A stretch of 64,000 bases of DNA from Protaetiibacter intestinalis (GTDB taxonomy: Bacteria; Actinomycetota; Actinomycetes; Actinomycetales; Microbacteriaceae): the NCBI RefSeq assembly GCF_003627075.1, contig NZ_CP032630.1:1240001-1304000 (forward strand), read 5' to 3'. The first letter of the stretch is position 1; each line of letters opens with the position of its first letter. Below, piece after piece: positions 16,635 to 26,315 of the stretch. A model generated the notes under the pieces. It saw only the letters and a list, made by a program, of their open reading frames with translations, did not search any database and was not told the DNA's origin. The position numbers and the translations under genes were made by a program.

Positions 16635-17519
16635 ATGCAACGACGCATCACCGCCCTGGCCGCCGTCTCGGCGGCAGCCCTCGCCCTCGTCCTCGTGGGC
16701 TGTTCGAGCGACGGAGGATCCGGCGGAGGCGAGGCCTCCGGCCCCAACGGCTTCGGCGACTGCGACCTCCCCGGCGAGGCGGGCAGCATCGAGCTCGACC
16801 CGATCGTCGACGGTCAGCTCTCCGTCGTGACGGTGCTGCCGAACCCCGGATGGTGGAACGGCACGACGCCCGAGAACCTCACCGACGGCTTCGAGATGTG
16901 CATGCTCGCCGACATCGCGCACCGCGCCGGTCTCGAGAAGATGACCATCAAGGTGCTCTCGTGGGATCAGTACATCTCCGGCTCGTTCACCGACTACGAC
17001 CTCGGCGCGGTCGTCACGAGCATCACCGAGGAGCGCAAGGCGATCTTCACCTTCTCCGACCCGTACTACACCTCGAACCGCTCCGTCACGGTGCAGAAGG
17101 ACTCGAAGTACGACGAGACCAACATCCGCGACGCGAAGATCGGCACGATCCAGAGCACCACGAACTCGAAGTGGCTGACGGATGTGCTGAAGCCGACCCA
17201 GGACCTCGCCCTGTTCAGCGACGGCCCCGAGATGTTCGCGGCCCTCGCCGCGGGACAGGTCGACGCGATCGTCACCGACACCGAGACCGCCCTCACCCAG
17301 TCGAAGCCGTACGCCGACCAGCTCGAGATCATCGGGCAGTGGAAGGCGGATGACGACTGGGGCATGGTCATGCCGCTCGACACCCCGAACGTCGACGCGG
17401 TCAACGAGGCGCTCGCGGCCATGAAGGCCGACGGCACGATGGACTTCCTTTCCGAGAAGTACCTCGCGCCGCTGTTCGGCATTGACCCGGCCAGCATCCG
17501 GTTCCTGGACGCGCCTTGA
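16635..17519 (+). CDS. Amino-acid ABC transporter substrate-binding lipoprotein (family 3)
   Basis: Extracytoplasmic receptor for a polar amino acid or opine-like compound. Residues 1-23 are a lipoprotein signal ending LVGC (Cys23), followed by a Gly/Ser linker and an SBP_bac_3 domain (FTFSDPYYTSNRSVTVQ, AALAAGQVDAIVTDTETALTQ). ATG 16635 is preferred over 16605 because CAGGAG precedes it and it places the signal peptide at the terminus. It is the first gene of a three-gene importer with 4-nt overlaps. Ligand unknown; the downstream flavin oxidase suggests an amino acid or N-methyl amino acid. Confidence 0.92.
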   Translation: MQRRITALAAVSAAALALVLVGCSSDGGSGGGEASGPNGFGDCDLPGEAGSIELDPIVDGQLSVVTVLPNPGWWNGTTPENLTDGFEMCMLADIAHRAGLEKMTIKVLSWDQYISGSFTDYDLGAVVTSITEERKAIFTFSDPYYTSNRSVTVQKDSKYDETNIRDAKIGTIQSTTNSKWLTDVLKPTQDLALFSDGPEMFAALAAGQVDAIVTDTETALTQSKPYADQLEIIGQWKADDDWGMVMPLDTPNVDAVNEALAAMKADGTMDFLSEKYLAPLFGIDPASIRFLDAP

Positions 17520-18624
17520 CCTCAGTCGACACCGGGGAGGCGCCGGCGGTCGCCGGCGCCTCCCGCCTGAGTCCCCCGCCGCCCTCCCGCGCGATCGCCG
17601 TCGTCGCGCTCGTCGTGCCGCTCGCGCTGCTCCTCTGGGCGGGGATGCTCGGCACGGTCGCCTCGCACCCGGCCGAGGACGAGTTCTCGGCGACCGGCCT
17701 CGCGTTCGGCGTCCTCGCCTCCCTCGTCGCCGTCGGCATCGCCGGGTACGCGGCCCGCGGCCTGCGGTTCGCGCTCGCCGCCGGTCGGCAGGATGCCGCG
17801 GGCGAGCGTCTCGAGGCGCGCGCCCTCGCCTCGCGCTCACGCGCGCACAGCTTCGGCGCACTCAGCAGCTCGCTCGCGCTCGCCCTCGTGCTCGCGATCG
17901 TGATGGTGCTGACCGCCAACCAGGCGAAGATCATCACCACCTTCTTCAACGTCGACTTCATGGTGAAGAGCGCCGAGAACATCGTCCGGGCGTTCGGGCT
18001 CAACATCTTCATCGCGGTGATCTCGATGGTGTTCGTGCTCGCCTTCGGCCTCGTGCTCGCCGTCGTGCGGATGGTGCCCGGCGACGGCGCACGGCCGCTG
18101 CGCGCGCTCGCCATCGCCTACATCGACGGGTTCCGCGCGATCCCCTCGATCATCGTGCTGTACCTCATCGGCTTCGGGCTGCCGCTCGCCGGCCTCCCCT
18201 TCTTCGCGGGCCTGCCCCAGGCCTGGTACGCGATCATCGCGCTCACGCTCACCTACAGCGCCTACGTCGCCGAGATCTACCGGGCGGGCATCGAAGCCGT
18301 GCACCTCTCGCAGGTCGGTGCCTCGCGCTCGCTCGGGATGTCGTACGGGCTCACCCTGCGGCACGTCGTGCTGCCGCAGGCGGTGCGCGCGGTGATCCCT
18401 CCGCTGCTCTCGGCGTTCATCGCGCTCCAGAAGGACACGGCGCTCGTGAGCATCATCGGCGCGGTCGACGCCTTCAGCCAGGCGAAGTTCTTCGCCTCGT
18501 CCAACTTCAACCTCTCGTCGGTCGCCGTGGTCGCCGCGCTCTTCGTGCTCATCACGATCCCGCAGGCGCGCCTCGTCGACTGGCTGCTGGCCCGAGGCGC
18601 CGCCCGGCGCGCGAGGAGGACCCG

Positions 18625-18628
<4 letters not shown>
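17516..18628 (+). CDS. Amino-acid ABC transporter permease (HisM/GlnP family)
   Basis: 370-residue inner-membrane subunit. After a 25-residue tail there are two hydrophobic segments and a 40-residue loop, then the usual five-helix core with the coupling (EAA) motif GASRSLGMSYGLTLRHVVLPQAVR. The extra two N-terminal helices make it longer than the usual ~220-residue form. It begins with TTG overlapping the stop of the binding-protein gene (TTGA) and overlaps the ATPase gene (ATGA). A single permease implies a homodimer. Confidence 0.92.
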
Positions 18629-19356
<728 letters not shown>

Positions 19357-19391
19357 GCGGCGGGTGCGCGGCACACCGCGGCGCGGCATCC

Positions 19392-19436
19392 GTGGGCAGA
19401 CCGTACATGGGGGCGGATGCCGCGTTGCCGCAGACT
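19392..19436 (+). promoter_or_regulatory. Shared-element promoter of the flavin oxidase gene
   Basis: GTGGGCAGACCGTACATGG (19392-19410) ends 20 nt upstream of CAGACT (19431-19436). It differs from the element at 16544 in four of 19 positions, and the sequence around the -10 (AGACTGG) is shared with that promoter too. A 48-nt leader with a GGAG site precedes the ATG at 19485. Confidence 0.55.
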
Positions 19437-19484
19437 GGGCCTCGGACGCATCCGCCGCGTCCCGGGACAGGAGCCGCGCACAGC

Positions 19485-20621
19485 ATGGAGACCTTCGACG
19501 TCGCCGTCGTCGGGATGGGGGCGCTCGGCAGCGCCGCCGCCTACCACCTCGCCCGGCGCGGGGCGAAGGTCGTCGCCTTCGAGCAGTTCGAGCTCGGGCA
19601 CGTGCGGGGGGCCTCGCACGACACCTCGCGCATCATCCGCACCTCCTACGGCGAGGAGCGCTACGTGCGCCTCGCGCAGTCCGCCTACCGCGACTGGGCC
19701 GAGCTCGAGGCGGCCACCGGCGAGCGCCTCACCACCATCACGGGCGGCGTCGTCTTCATCCGCACCGGCGGACCGTACGCGGCATCCGACTTCGCCCGCG
19801 CGCTCACCGCGACGGGCGTCCCGCACGAGCTGCTGAGCCCGGCCGAGGTGCACGAGCGCTGGCCGCAGTTCGCCATCCCGGAGGGCGTCGAGACCGTCTA
19901 CACCCCCGACTCGGGCATCGCCCACGCCGCCCGCACGGTCGCGACGCTGCAGCTGCACGCGCGCGTGAACGGCGCCGACATCCGCGACCGCACGCGCGTC
20001 GAGGCGGTCGAGCCGGATGCCGAGGGCGTCGTCGTGCGCACCTCCGGCGGCGAGGTGCGGGCTCGCAAGGTCGTCATCGCGGCCGACGCGTGGACGAACG
20101 AGCTGCTCGCCCCCCTCGGCGCCGAGATCCCGCTCGTGGTCATGCAGGAGCAGGTGAGCTACTTCGCGCCGGCCGACGCCGCCCCCTACGACCCCGCGCG
20201 CTTCCCGGTGTGGATCTGGGAGGACGACCACTGCTTCTACGGCTTCCCGACGTACGGCGAGCCGAGCATCAAGGCGGCGCGCGACGTCTCCGAGAACCTC
20301 ATGACGCCCGCCGAGCGCACCTTCGTGCCCTCGCCCGAACTGCTCGACGAGCTGCGCGGCTTCATGGGCGAGGTGATCCCCGGCTCGGGCGAGGTGCTGC
20401 GCACCGTCACCTGCCAGTACGCGCTCACCCCTGACCGCGAGTTCGTGCTCGGCCCGCTGCCCGCGCATCCGGAGGTGCTGGTCGCCCTCGCCGCGGGCCA
20501 CGGCTTCAAGTTCACCCCCGCGATCGGCCGCGTGCTCGCCGAGCTCGCCCTCGACGGCACCACGAGCGACGACATCTCGGGGTTCGCGGTGCCGGTGGCC
20601 GCGGCACCGCCGGCCGGGTAG
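19485..20621 (+). CDS. Monomeric sarcosine / N-methyl-tryptophan oxidase-like flavoenzyme
   Basis: FAD-dependent amine oxidase of the DAO/MSOX family, expected to oxidise a secondary amino acid with release of peroxide. The Rossmann motif VAVVGMGALGSAAAYHLARRG is at the start, HDTSRIIRTSYGEERYV follows, and WEDDHCFYGFPTYGEPSIKAA is the substrate-side motif. TCQYALTPDREFVLGPLP places Cys310 where MSOX carries its covalent flavin (Cys315 there), so covalent FAD is likely. 378 residues is normal. Start at 19485 has ACAGGAG upstream; the frame opens earlier but without homology. It stands alone between the importer and a convergent hydrolase 8 nt away. Confidence 0.9.
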   Translation: METFDVAVVGMGALGSAAAYHLARRGAKVVAFEQFELGHVRGASHDTSRIIRTSYGEERYVRLAQSAYRDWAELEAATGERLTTITGGVVFIRTGGPYAASDFARALTATGVPHELLSPAEVHERWPQFAIPEGVETVYTPDSGIAHAARTVATLQLHARVNGADIRDRTRVEAVEPDAEGVVVRTSGGEVRARKVVIAADAWTNELLAPLGAEIPLVVMQEQVSYFAPADAAPYDPARFPVWIWEDDHCFYGFPTYGEPSIKAARDVSENLMTPAERTFVPSPELLDELRGFMGEVIPGSGEVLRTVTCQYALTPDREFVLGPLPAHPEVLVALAAGHGFKFTPAIGRVLAELALDGTTSDDISGFAVPVAAAPPAG

Positions 20622-20629
20622 GGGACGCG

Positions 20630-21463
20630 CTACGCCCGCCGCGCCGTGCGCACGATGCCGGCGACGAGGTCCGGCCAGAGCTCCCACGGGATGAAGTGCC
20701 CCATGCCGGGGTGCACCTGCAGCTCGGCGGCGGGCATGGCATCCGCGATATCGAACGCCGCGTACCAGTGCAACGTGCGGTCCTCGCGGCCGTGGAAGAC
20801 GAGGGCCGGCACGGTCACGGAGCGGAGCGCCTCGAGGCGGTCGGGCGCGCGGTAGAGGGCCGACCACTGCCGCATGAACCCCTCCGGCGCGTAGCCGCGG
20901 TCGTAGGCCTCGCCGGCCCGTGCGACGTGCCACTCGAGCTGCGGGTCGTACGCGGTGCCGTCCGCCCAGGCGAGCGCCATCGGTTCGGCGAAGGCGACGA
21001 TCTGCTCGCGCGTGTACCGCTCGGGCACCTCGACGACGGGGTGCTCGTGCAGCACGTAGCGGTCGCTCTTGTCGGGGATCGTGGAGAGCAGCCCGAGGCT
21101 CAGCACCCGCTCCGGGTGCCGGATCGCGGCCATCTGCGCGATCATGCCGCCCATCGAGTGGCCCACGATGTGCGCCGCCGGCACCCCGAGCTCGTCGAGC
21201 ACGCGCACGACGTCGTCGGCCATGTCCTCGAGGCCGTAGCCGCCGTCGACGTCCTCCGGCCCGCCGAAGCGGTGCGACATCCCGGTGTCGCGGTTGTCGA
21301 ACCGCACCACGCGGAACCCCTCGGCGGTGAGCAGCGCGATGAAGCGCTCGTCCCAGCTGAGCAGCTGCGCGCCCCCGCCCGAGACGAGCACGACGAGCGG
21401 ATGCGCCGGGTCGCCGAACGCCTCGAAGTAGATGCGGATGTCGTCGGTCGCGGTGTACGGCAT
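20630..21463 (-). CDS. Alpha/beta hydrolase
   Basis: 277-residue alpha/beta-hydrolase fold protein with oxyanion region LVSGGGAQLLSWDERF, nucleophile elbow GHSMGGM (Ser about residue 102) and the C-terminal acid/His pair in FHGREDRTLHWY and HPGMGHFIPWELWPDLV. It resembles esterases and enol-lactone hydrolases of catabolic clusters; the substrate is not evident. It follows the cupin gene with a 2-nt gap and should be its operon partner. A paralogous type of hydrolase occurs at 41447. Confidence 0.86.
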   Translation of the reverse strand: MPYTATDDIRIYFEAFGDPAHPLVVLVSGGGAQLLSWDERFIALLTAEGFRVVRFDNRDTGMSHRFGGPEDVDGGYGLEDMADDVVRVLDELGVPAAHIVGHSMGGMIAQMAAIRHPERVLSLGLLSTIPDKSDRYVLHEHPVVEVPERYTREQIVAFAEPMALAWADGTAYDPQLEWHVARAGEAYDRGYAPEGFMRQWSALYRAPDRLEALRSVTVPALVFHGREDRTLHWYAAFDIADAMPAAELQVHPGMGHFIPWELWPDLVAGIVRTARRA

Positions 21464-21465
21464 GC

Positions 21466-21906
21466 TCAGTCCTCCTCCGCCCGGGCGGGGTTCACGGTGT
21501 ACGGGGTCTGTCCGGTCGGCTCGCCGAACAGCAGCACGAGCTCGGCGGGCGCGTCCGTCTCGTTGGCGACGCCGTGCGGCACGCCCTCGGGCACGTAGAC
21601 GGCATCCCCGGGGCCGAGCACCGCGCGCTCGCCGTCGACCGTCATGACCACCTCGCCCGAGACGACGAGGTAGAGCTCGTGCTGGGTCTCGACCGAGCAG
21701 CTGGCGGGGTCGCCCTCGAGGTGCAGGTGCTCACCCTCCGAGGTGCCGGGTTCGAGGTGGTACAGCATCACCGAGGTCGGCAGGGCGGAGGCCTCGCGGA
21801 AGTACCACTCGATGCCGACGCGCCCCTCGCCGCGGTACAGCGCCCAGTCGTGGTGCTCGTCGCCGCGTCGCTGGATCGGACTGCGGGCGCCCGCGTACTC
21901 GGTCAC
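21466..21906 (-). CDS. Cupin-domain protein
   Basis: 146-residue small beta-barrel with the cupin motifs GEHLHLEGD ... HELYLVVSGE and LGPGDAVYVPEGVPHGVAN, the His/Glu residues of which normally bind a metal. GTG start, 6 nt after a GAGGCT -10 box, so a leaderless first gene of a two-gene operon with the hydrolase. Could be a small dioxygenase, isomerase or sensor; the sequence does not decide. Confidence 0.86.
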   Translation of the reverse strand: MTEYAGARSPIQRRGDEHHDWALYRGEGRVGIEWYFREASALPTSVMLYHLEPGTSEGEHLHLEGDPASCSVETQHELYLVVSGEVVMTVDGERAVLGPGDAVYVPEGVPHGVANETDAPAELVLLFGEPTGQTPYTVNPARAEED

Positions 21907-21912
21907 CCCCCG

Positions 21913-21958
21913 AGCCTCGCAGGAGGGTGTGCGCGGCGCACATGGTGGAGCGGACCAG
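21913..21958 (-). promoter_or_regulatory. Leaderless promoter of the cupin-hydrolase operon with a weak shared element
   Basis: On the minus strand GAGGCT (21918-21913) is 6 nt from the GTG. CTGGTCCGCTCCACCATGT (21958-21940) ends 21 nt upstream and has the TGG-N9-CCA pattern seen at other sites. An adjacent dyad TGTGCG-N3-CGCACA spans 21929-21943. This is one of the weaker matches to the shared element. Confidence 0.42.
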
Positions 21959-21982
21959 GTGCGCCCGGCGGCGGTGTGGCGT

Positions 21983-23365
21983 TCACCCTGAGGCTGCGGC
22001 GCGCACCGCCCGCCGCAGCAGCTCGAGGCGCACGGCCGCCTGCACGCGGAAGCGGCGCTCGGGGTCGGCGAGGGCGCCGTCGAGCAGGGCCTGGATGCGG
22101 TCGAGACGCTGCTGCACCGTGTTGGGGTGGATGCGCAGGGTGGCCGCCGTCGCCCCGCGGCTCTCGCCCGCGTCGAAGTAGGCGCCGAGGGTGTCGACGA
22201 GGCGGGCGCCCCGCCGCTCGTCCCAGGCGAGCACGGGCCCGAGGAGCTCGGCGATGAAGCCGTCGAGCGCGGCGGGGTCGGCCGGGGCGAGCACCTGGTA
22301 GGGCGCGAAGGCGTCCGACGACACGGTCGCCCCCGTCACGCCGAGCGCGGGCAGCAGCTCGAGGTCGCGCACCGCGCGCTCGAGGCCCTCGCGCAGTCCG
22401 GCGCGCGCGAGCTCCCGCCGCAACGCGACCGCCGTGAGGCCGGGGTCGCGCAGCGCGTCGGCCGCGATCCGGCGCACCCGCTCCGTCTCGGCGACCACCT
22501 CGGGTGCGGTCCAGGCGATCGCGATCCGGCCGTTCCACGCCGCCACGAATCCCGCATCGCCCACCGCGCGCTCCACGACGCGCACCGCGTCGACCAGGCC
22601 GCGGGCGGCCACCGCGAGCACCGCGCACCCCGTGAACCCGGCGGGCGCGGCGACGCCGTCGTCGGCATCCGCGGGGGCGCGCCCGTCGATCGCGTCGAGC
22701 AGCCACCCGGCCCGGCGTTCCGCGACCACGGCGAGGGCGGATGCCGAGAGGTGCCGTTCCAGCTCGCGGTAGGCCTCCTCGGCGCGGATCGTCGCGGCCG
22801 AGGCGGCCGCGAGCAACCGCGCACTGTGCAGCACGGCCGCCGCGTGGTCGGCGAAGGCCGACAGCAGCAGCACCTGCTCGGGGGCGAACTCGTGCGGTGA
22901 GCGGTTGCAGGCGAACAGGGCGCCGAGCACCTCGTCGCCGACCGCGAGCGGCACCCCGAGGAACGACACGAGCCCCTCCGCCCGCACGACCGCGTCGATG
23001 TGCGCGTCGTGCGGTGCCTCGCTCATCGCCTCGTAGCGCGGCACGCGCACCGGCTCGCGGGTGCGCACGACGAGGCTCGCGAGCCCGACCCCGGCCGGCA
23101 CCCGCAGCCGGCGGAACTCGGGGGTCACGGTGCCTGCGGTGTAGCGCACCCGCAGCTCGCCGTCGGCGCCCTGCGCCTCGGAGAGGTAGGTGACGTCGGT
23201 GCCCATGAGCGCGTGAGCCCGCTCGACGAGGCGGCTCAGCACCTCGTCGACGTCCCGCAGCCGTACGAGCTCGCGCGCCGTCGAGAACAGCGCCTCGAGC
23301 TCCGCCGCCCGCCGCCGCAGCCGCCCGTTCTCAGCGAGGGCTGCCGCGAGCGCGTCGTCGGTCAT
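21983..23365 (-). CDS. GAF-PucR transcriptional regulator (copy 1)
   Basis: 460-residue regulator: a short coiled N-terminus, a GAF sensor domain (about residues 25-190; ALFSTARELVRLRDVDEVLSRLVERAH, DVTYLSE), a middle domain, and a C-terminal PucR-type HTH (GESRGATAATLRIHPNTVQQRLDRIQALL). Such proteins activate catabolic operons after binding a small ligand. It lies 19 nt after the enoyl-CoA hydratase gene on the same strand and also has TAGGCT 6 nt before its ATG, so it may be both co-transcribed and independently leaderless. The N-terminal 200 residues closely resemble those of the regulator at 35200. Confidence 0.88.
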   Translation of the reverse strand: MTDDALAAALAENGRLRRRAAELEALFSTARELVRLRDVDEVLSRLVERAHALMGTDVTYLSEAQGADGELRVRYTAGTVTPEFRRLRVPAGVGLASLVVRTREPVRVPRYEAMSEAPHDAHIDAVVRAEGLVSFLGVPLAVGDEVLGALFACNRSPHEFAPEQVLLLSAFADHAAAVLHSARLLAAASAATIRAEEAYRELERHLSASALAVVAERRAGWLLDAIDGRAPADADDGVAAPAGFTGCAVLAVAARGLVDAVRVVERAVGDAGFVAAWNGRIAIAWTAPEVVAETERVRRIAADALRDPGLTAVALRRELARAGLREGLERAVRDLELLPALGVTGATVSSDAFAPYQVLAPADPAALDGFIAELLGPVLAWDERRGARLVDTLGAYFDAGESRGATAATLRIHPNTVQQRLDRIQALLDGALADPERRFRVQAAVRLELLRRAVRAAASG

Positions 23366-23384
23366 GACGGCAGCCTAGGGACCG

Positions 23385-24170
23385 TCACCCCGCGCCCGAG
23401 GGGAAGCGGGGCGCGCGGCGGGCGGCGAAGGCGGCGAGGCCCTCGCGGGCGTCGGGGGAGGTGAAGGCCTGCTGGCCGAGTTCGGCCTCGCGGTCGAAGG
23501 CCGCGTCGAGCGGCAGCGCCCCCAGTTCGCGCACCGAGCGGATCACCGTGGCGACGGCCGTGCGGCTGAGCTCGAGCACCCGGCGCGCCATCGCCCACGC
23601 CGCCTCCTGCAGCTCGGCATCCGGCACGACGCGGTTGAGGATGCCGTAGCGCAGCGCCGTCGCGGCGTCGATGCGCGTGCCGAGCAGCATGAGCTCCATC
23701 GCCCACGGGTACGGGATCTGCCGCGTGAGCCGCGCGAGGGTGCCGCCCGCCGGCACCACGCCGACGCCGGTCTCGGGCAGCGCGAACACGGCCGACGCGG
23801 CCGCGATCCGCAGCTCGGTCGACAGCACGATCTCGAACCCGCCGCCGAGGCACAGCCCGTTGACCGCGGCGATGACGGGCTTCTCGAGCCGGGTGTGCTT
23901 CTGGTGCGCGGCGTCCCACTCGCGGATGTCGAACCTCCCGGAGGCGAGGGCCGGGATCGACTCGCCGAGGTCGGCGCCCACGCAGAAGGCGCGGTCTCCC
24001 GTTCCCGTGAGGATCGCGACCCCGATGCCGGGGTCGTCGCGCACCTCGGCGAAGGCCGCCCCGAGCTCGTCGTACATGGCGAGGGTCAGCGCCCCCAGCT
24101 TCGCGGGGCGGTCGATCGTGATCACCCCGACCCCGTCGACGCGCTCGAGGGTGACGCGCCCGTCGCTCAC
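23385..24170 (-). CDS. Enoyl-CoA hydratase/isomerase family protein
   Basis: 261-residue crotonase-fold protein: ITIDRPAKLGALTLAMYDEL, oxyanion-hole residues in DRAFCVGADL and VNGLCLGGGFEIVLS, and the acid/base region LPETGVGVVPAGGTLARLTRQI. It acts on an acyl-CoA thioester. GTG at 24170 overlaps the CoA-transferase stop (GTGA), so the pair should act in sequence: acid activation by CoA transfer, then hydration or isomerisation. The start removes a long upstream frame that shadows the CoA-transferase. Confidence 0.89.
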   Translation of the reverse strand: MSDGRVTLERVDGVGVITIDRPAKLGALTLAMYDELGAAFAEVRDDPGIGVAILTGTGDRAFCVGADLGESIPALASGRFDIREWDAAHQKHTRLEKPVIAAVNGLCLGGGFEIVLSTELRIAAASAVFALPETGVGVVPAGGTLARLTRQIPYPWAMELMLLGTRIDAATALRYGILNRVVPDAELQEAAWAMARRVLELSRTAVATVIRSVRELGALPLDAAFDREAELGQQAFTSPDAREGLAAFAARRAPRFPSGAG

Positions 24171-25432
24171 GAGATCGTCCCGTCCGCGCGCAGCGCCGCG
24201 AGCTCCGAGGCCGGCATCCCGAGCAGCGCGTCGAGCACGGCATCCGTGTGCGCGCCGATCGCGGGCGCCTCGCCGCGCGTGCGGGGCGGGGTCGCCCCGA
24301 GCTTGACGGGCGAGCCGAAGGTGCCGAGCGTGCCGATGCCGGGGTACTCGGTCTCGACCACCATGTCGCGCGCCGCGATGTGCGGGTCGGCCACCACCTC
24401 GGCGATGTCCTTGATGGCGCTGAGCGGCACCGCATCCCCCGCGAGCTCCTCGAGCTCGGCCTTGGTGCGGTGCGCGAACCAGCCGTCGACGAGCGGCTTC
24501 GCGCGCTCGCGGTAGACGTCGGCGTCGAACCGGTCGGCCATGGCGTGCAGCTCGGGATGCGCCTCGTACTCCCCCGGGCCGCCGAAGATGTCGCAGGAGA
24601 TCCGCCAGAACTTGTCGGTGTAACCGCCGAAGAAGACGTAGCCGTCGGCGCACGAGAACAGCTCGTACGGGCGCACGAAGGGGTGCGCGTTGCCGAGCGG
24701 GCGGGCGACGGCGCCCGTCGCGAGGTGGTTGACGACGGCGTTCTCGGTGAGGGTCATGACCGAGTCCTGCTGCGAGATGTCGACGAGCTGGCCCTCGCCG
24801 GTGCGTTCGGCGTGCCGGATGGCGGCGAGCACGCCGATGGCGCCGTAGAGGCTCGCGGCGAGGTCGCCGATGATGGTGCCGACGCGCGTGGGCTCGCCGT
24901 CGGCCGGGCCGTTCATCGACCACAGCCCGCCGGTGGCCTGGGCGGAGTTGTCGTAGGCGGGTTTGCCGCGCGAGGGTCCCGTCTGACCGAAGCCGCTGAG
25001 CGCCGCGTAGACGAGCCGCGGGTTCACCTCGCGCAACCGCTCGTAGCCGAGGCCGAGTCGGTCCATCGTGCCGGGGCGGAAGTTCTCGACGAGCACGTCG
25101 GCGGAGGCGACCAGCCGCTCGAGCAGCGCGCGGCCCCCGGGGTGCCGCAGGTTGAGGGTGGCGCCGAGCTTGTTGCGGTTGAACTGAGCGAAGAAGCCGC
25201 TCACCGTGCCCGCCTCCCCCTCGAGCTGCGGGGGGAAGGTGCGGGCGTAGTCGGGGTCGTCGGGGTGCTCGATCTTCACGACCGTCGCCCCGAGGTCCGC
25301 GAGCAGCATCGAGCAGTACGGGCCGGCCACGACGCGCGTGATGTCGATCACGACGACGCCCGCGAGGGCGCCGGGGGTCGGGTCGTGGCGGCCGAGTTCC
25401 GCGAGTCGGATGCGCAGGGTCTCGTCGATCAT
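24167..25432 (-). CDS. CaiB/BaiF family (class III) CoA-transferase, copy 1
   Basis: 421-residue class III CoA-transferase that moves CoA from one acyl-CoA to a free acid. Motifs: DITRVVAGPYCSMLLADLGA near the N-terminus, FNRNKLGATLNL, NFRPGTMDRLGLGYERL, and the catalytic aspartate in KPAYDNSAQATGG. First gene of an operon with the hydratase and GAF-PucR regulator. It is clearly paralogous to the protein at 39398 (shared blocks YELFSCADGYVFFGGYTDKFWR / YELFPCADGQ), and both stand with a GAF-PucR gene nearby. The acid substrate is unknown. Confidence 0.91.
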   Translation of the reverse strand: MIDETLRIRLAELGRHDPTPGALAGVVVIDITRVVAGPYCSMLLADLGATVVKIEHPDDPDYARTFPPQLEGEAGTVSGFFAQFNRNKLGATLNLRHPGGRALLERLVASADVLVENFRPGTMDRLGLGYERLREVNPRLVYAALSGFGQTGPSRGKPAYDNSAQATGGLWSMNGPADGEPTRVGTIIGDLAASLYGAIGVLAAIRHAERTGEGQLVDISQQDSVMTLTENAVVNHLATGAVARPLGNAHPFVRPYELFSCADGYVFFGGYTDKFWRISCDIFGGPGEYEAHPELHAMADRFDADVYRERAKPLVDGWFAHRTKAELEELAGDAVPLSAIKDIAEVVADPHIAARDMVVETEYPGIGTLGTFGSPVKLGATPPRTRGEAPAIGAHTDAVLDALLGMPASELAALRADGTIS

Positions 25433-25463
25433 GCGGCGATCGTGTCACCGCGCCGCACCCGTC

Positions 25464-25508
25464 GATATGGCGCGGGCGCTATAGATGCCCGGCTGGATGT
25501 GTTCCCAC
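25464..25508 (-). promoter_or_regulatory. Operator/promoter region of the CoA-transferase operon
   Basis: On the minus strand GTGGGAACACATCCAGCC (25508-25491) ends 21 nt upstream of CATATC (25469-25464), one base shorter than the other shared elements. A second, different dyad (TATnGCGC-N2-GCGCnATA type) covers 25465-25482 and overlaps that -10. An alternative leaderless -10, CACGAT, is 6 nt before the ATG. Which start point is used cannot be decided by eye. Confidence 0.42.
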
Positions 25509-25520
25509 CGACATAAAGCG

Positions 25521-26141
25521 TCAGCGGGCGTCGCGCATGCGGGCGGCGAGGGCGGGGTTCGTGTACGGACCGCCCTCCGCCTCGAGCTCGGCGAGGATGC
25601 GGTCCACGACCTCGGGGCTCTTGTCCTGGCTCATCTTGTCCTTTCCGACGAAACGGGTCACCCGCATCCGGAACCCGACGGTGCCGTCGACGATGCGGTC
25701 GGCGTAGGCGGAGTTCTCGAGCGTGCCGCGCATGCGGAACGGGTTCGGCAGGCGGTCCTCGAAGTGGTCGACGAGGCGCTCGAGCACGGCGAGGTTCTCG
25801 TGCCGGTCGAGGATCTCGGGTGTTCCGTAGGCGTGCACGGTGGCGAAGTTCCAGGTGGGCACGGCGTGCGGCAGCCCGTACCAGGAGGGGGAGATGTAGC
25901 CGGAGGGGCCGGAGAAGACGACGGCGAGCTCGGACTCCCCGAGCCGGTGCAGACGTTCGTCGGGGCGCCCGACGTGGCTCAGCAGCACGATCCCGTCGGC
26001 GTCCTCGTCGAGCAGGAACGGGTAGTGCGAGACGACGACGCCGTCGGGGGTGGCGCTGGCCATGGTGGCCCACGGGTGGGCGCGGATGAGGCGCTTGGCC
26101 TCCTCGGGATCGGTCAGGGCGTAGTCCGGGTTCTCGCGCAC
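25521..26141 (-). CDS. PaiB-type FMN-binding split-barrel protein
   Basis: 206 residues, the usual PaiB length. NPDYALTDPEEAKRLIRAHPWATM, SHYPFLLDED, GPSGYISPSWY and VPTWNFATVHAYG are the family signatures. Proteins of this group bind flavin or heme-like cofactors; B. subtilis PaiB represses sporulation and protease genes, but most members are uncharacterised. GTG at 26141 is chosen because GATGCT lies 6 nt upstream and the family begins there; the frame extends to 26222 without homology. Confidence 0.85.
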   Translation of the reverse strand: MRENPDYALTDPEEAKRLIRAHPWATMASATPDGVVVSHYPFLLDEDADGIVLLSHVGRPDERLHRLGESELAVVFSGPSGYISPSWYGLPHAVPTWNFATVHAYGTPEILDRHENLAVLERLVDHFEDRLPNPFRMRGTLENSAYADRIVDGTVGFRMRVTRFVGKDKMSQDKSPEVVDRILAELEAEGGPYTNPALAARMRDAR

Positions 26142-26207
26142 GCCCCCAGCATCCGGGGTCGCGGCGCCCCGCGGGAGCGGTGGTTCGCACACCCGGGCCC
26201 CGACCCT

Positions 26208-26253
26208 GTGGGTGGACTCCACATACGCACCCGCTTGACGGCGTGATTAGCCT
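26208..26253 (+). promoter_or_regulatory. Shared-element promoter of the peptide ABC operon
   Basis: GTGGGTGGACTCCACATAC (26208-26226) ends 21 nt upstream of TAGCCT (26248-26253). With the preceding T it forms TGTGG-N7-CCACA (26207-26223). This is the clearest dyad of the set and shares 13 of 19 positions with the element at 35093-35111 and 15 with that at 37030. Confidence 0.6.
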
Positions 26254-26315
26254 CAGAGCACCCGAAACACCTCCGCACCAACCTGATCGCAGCCAGAGCC
26301 GAGGAGGCCCCCGCA

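Noticed and set aside
26208..26253. TTGACG at 26235-26240 as a -35 box
   Set aside because: It is only 7 nt from TAGCCT and no -10 lies 16-18 nt downstream of it.
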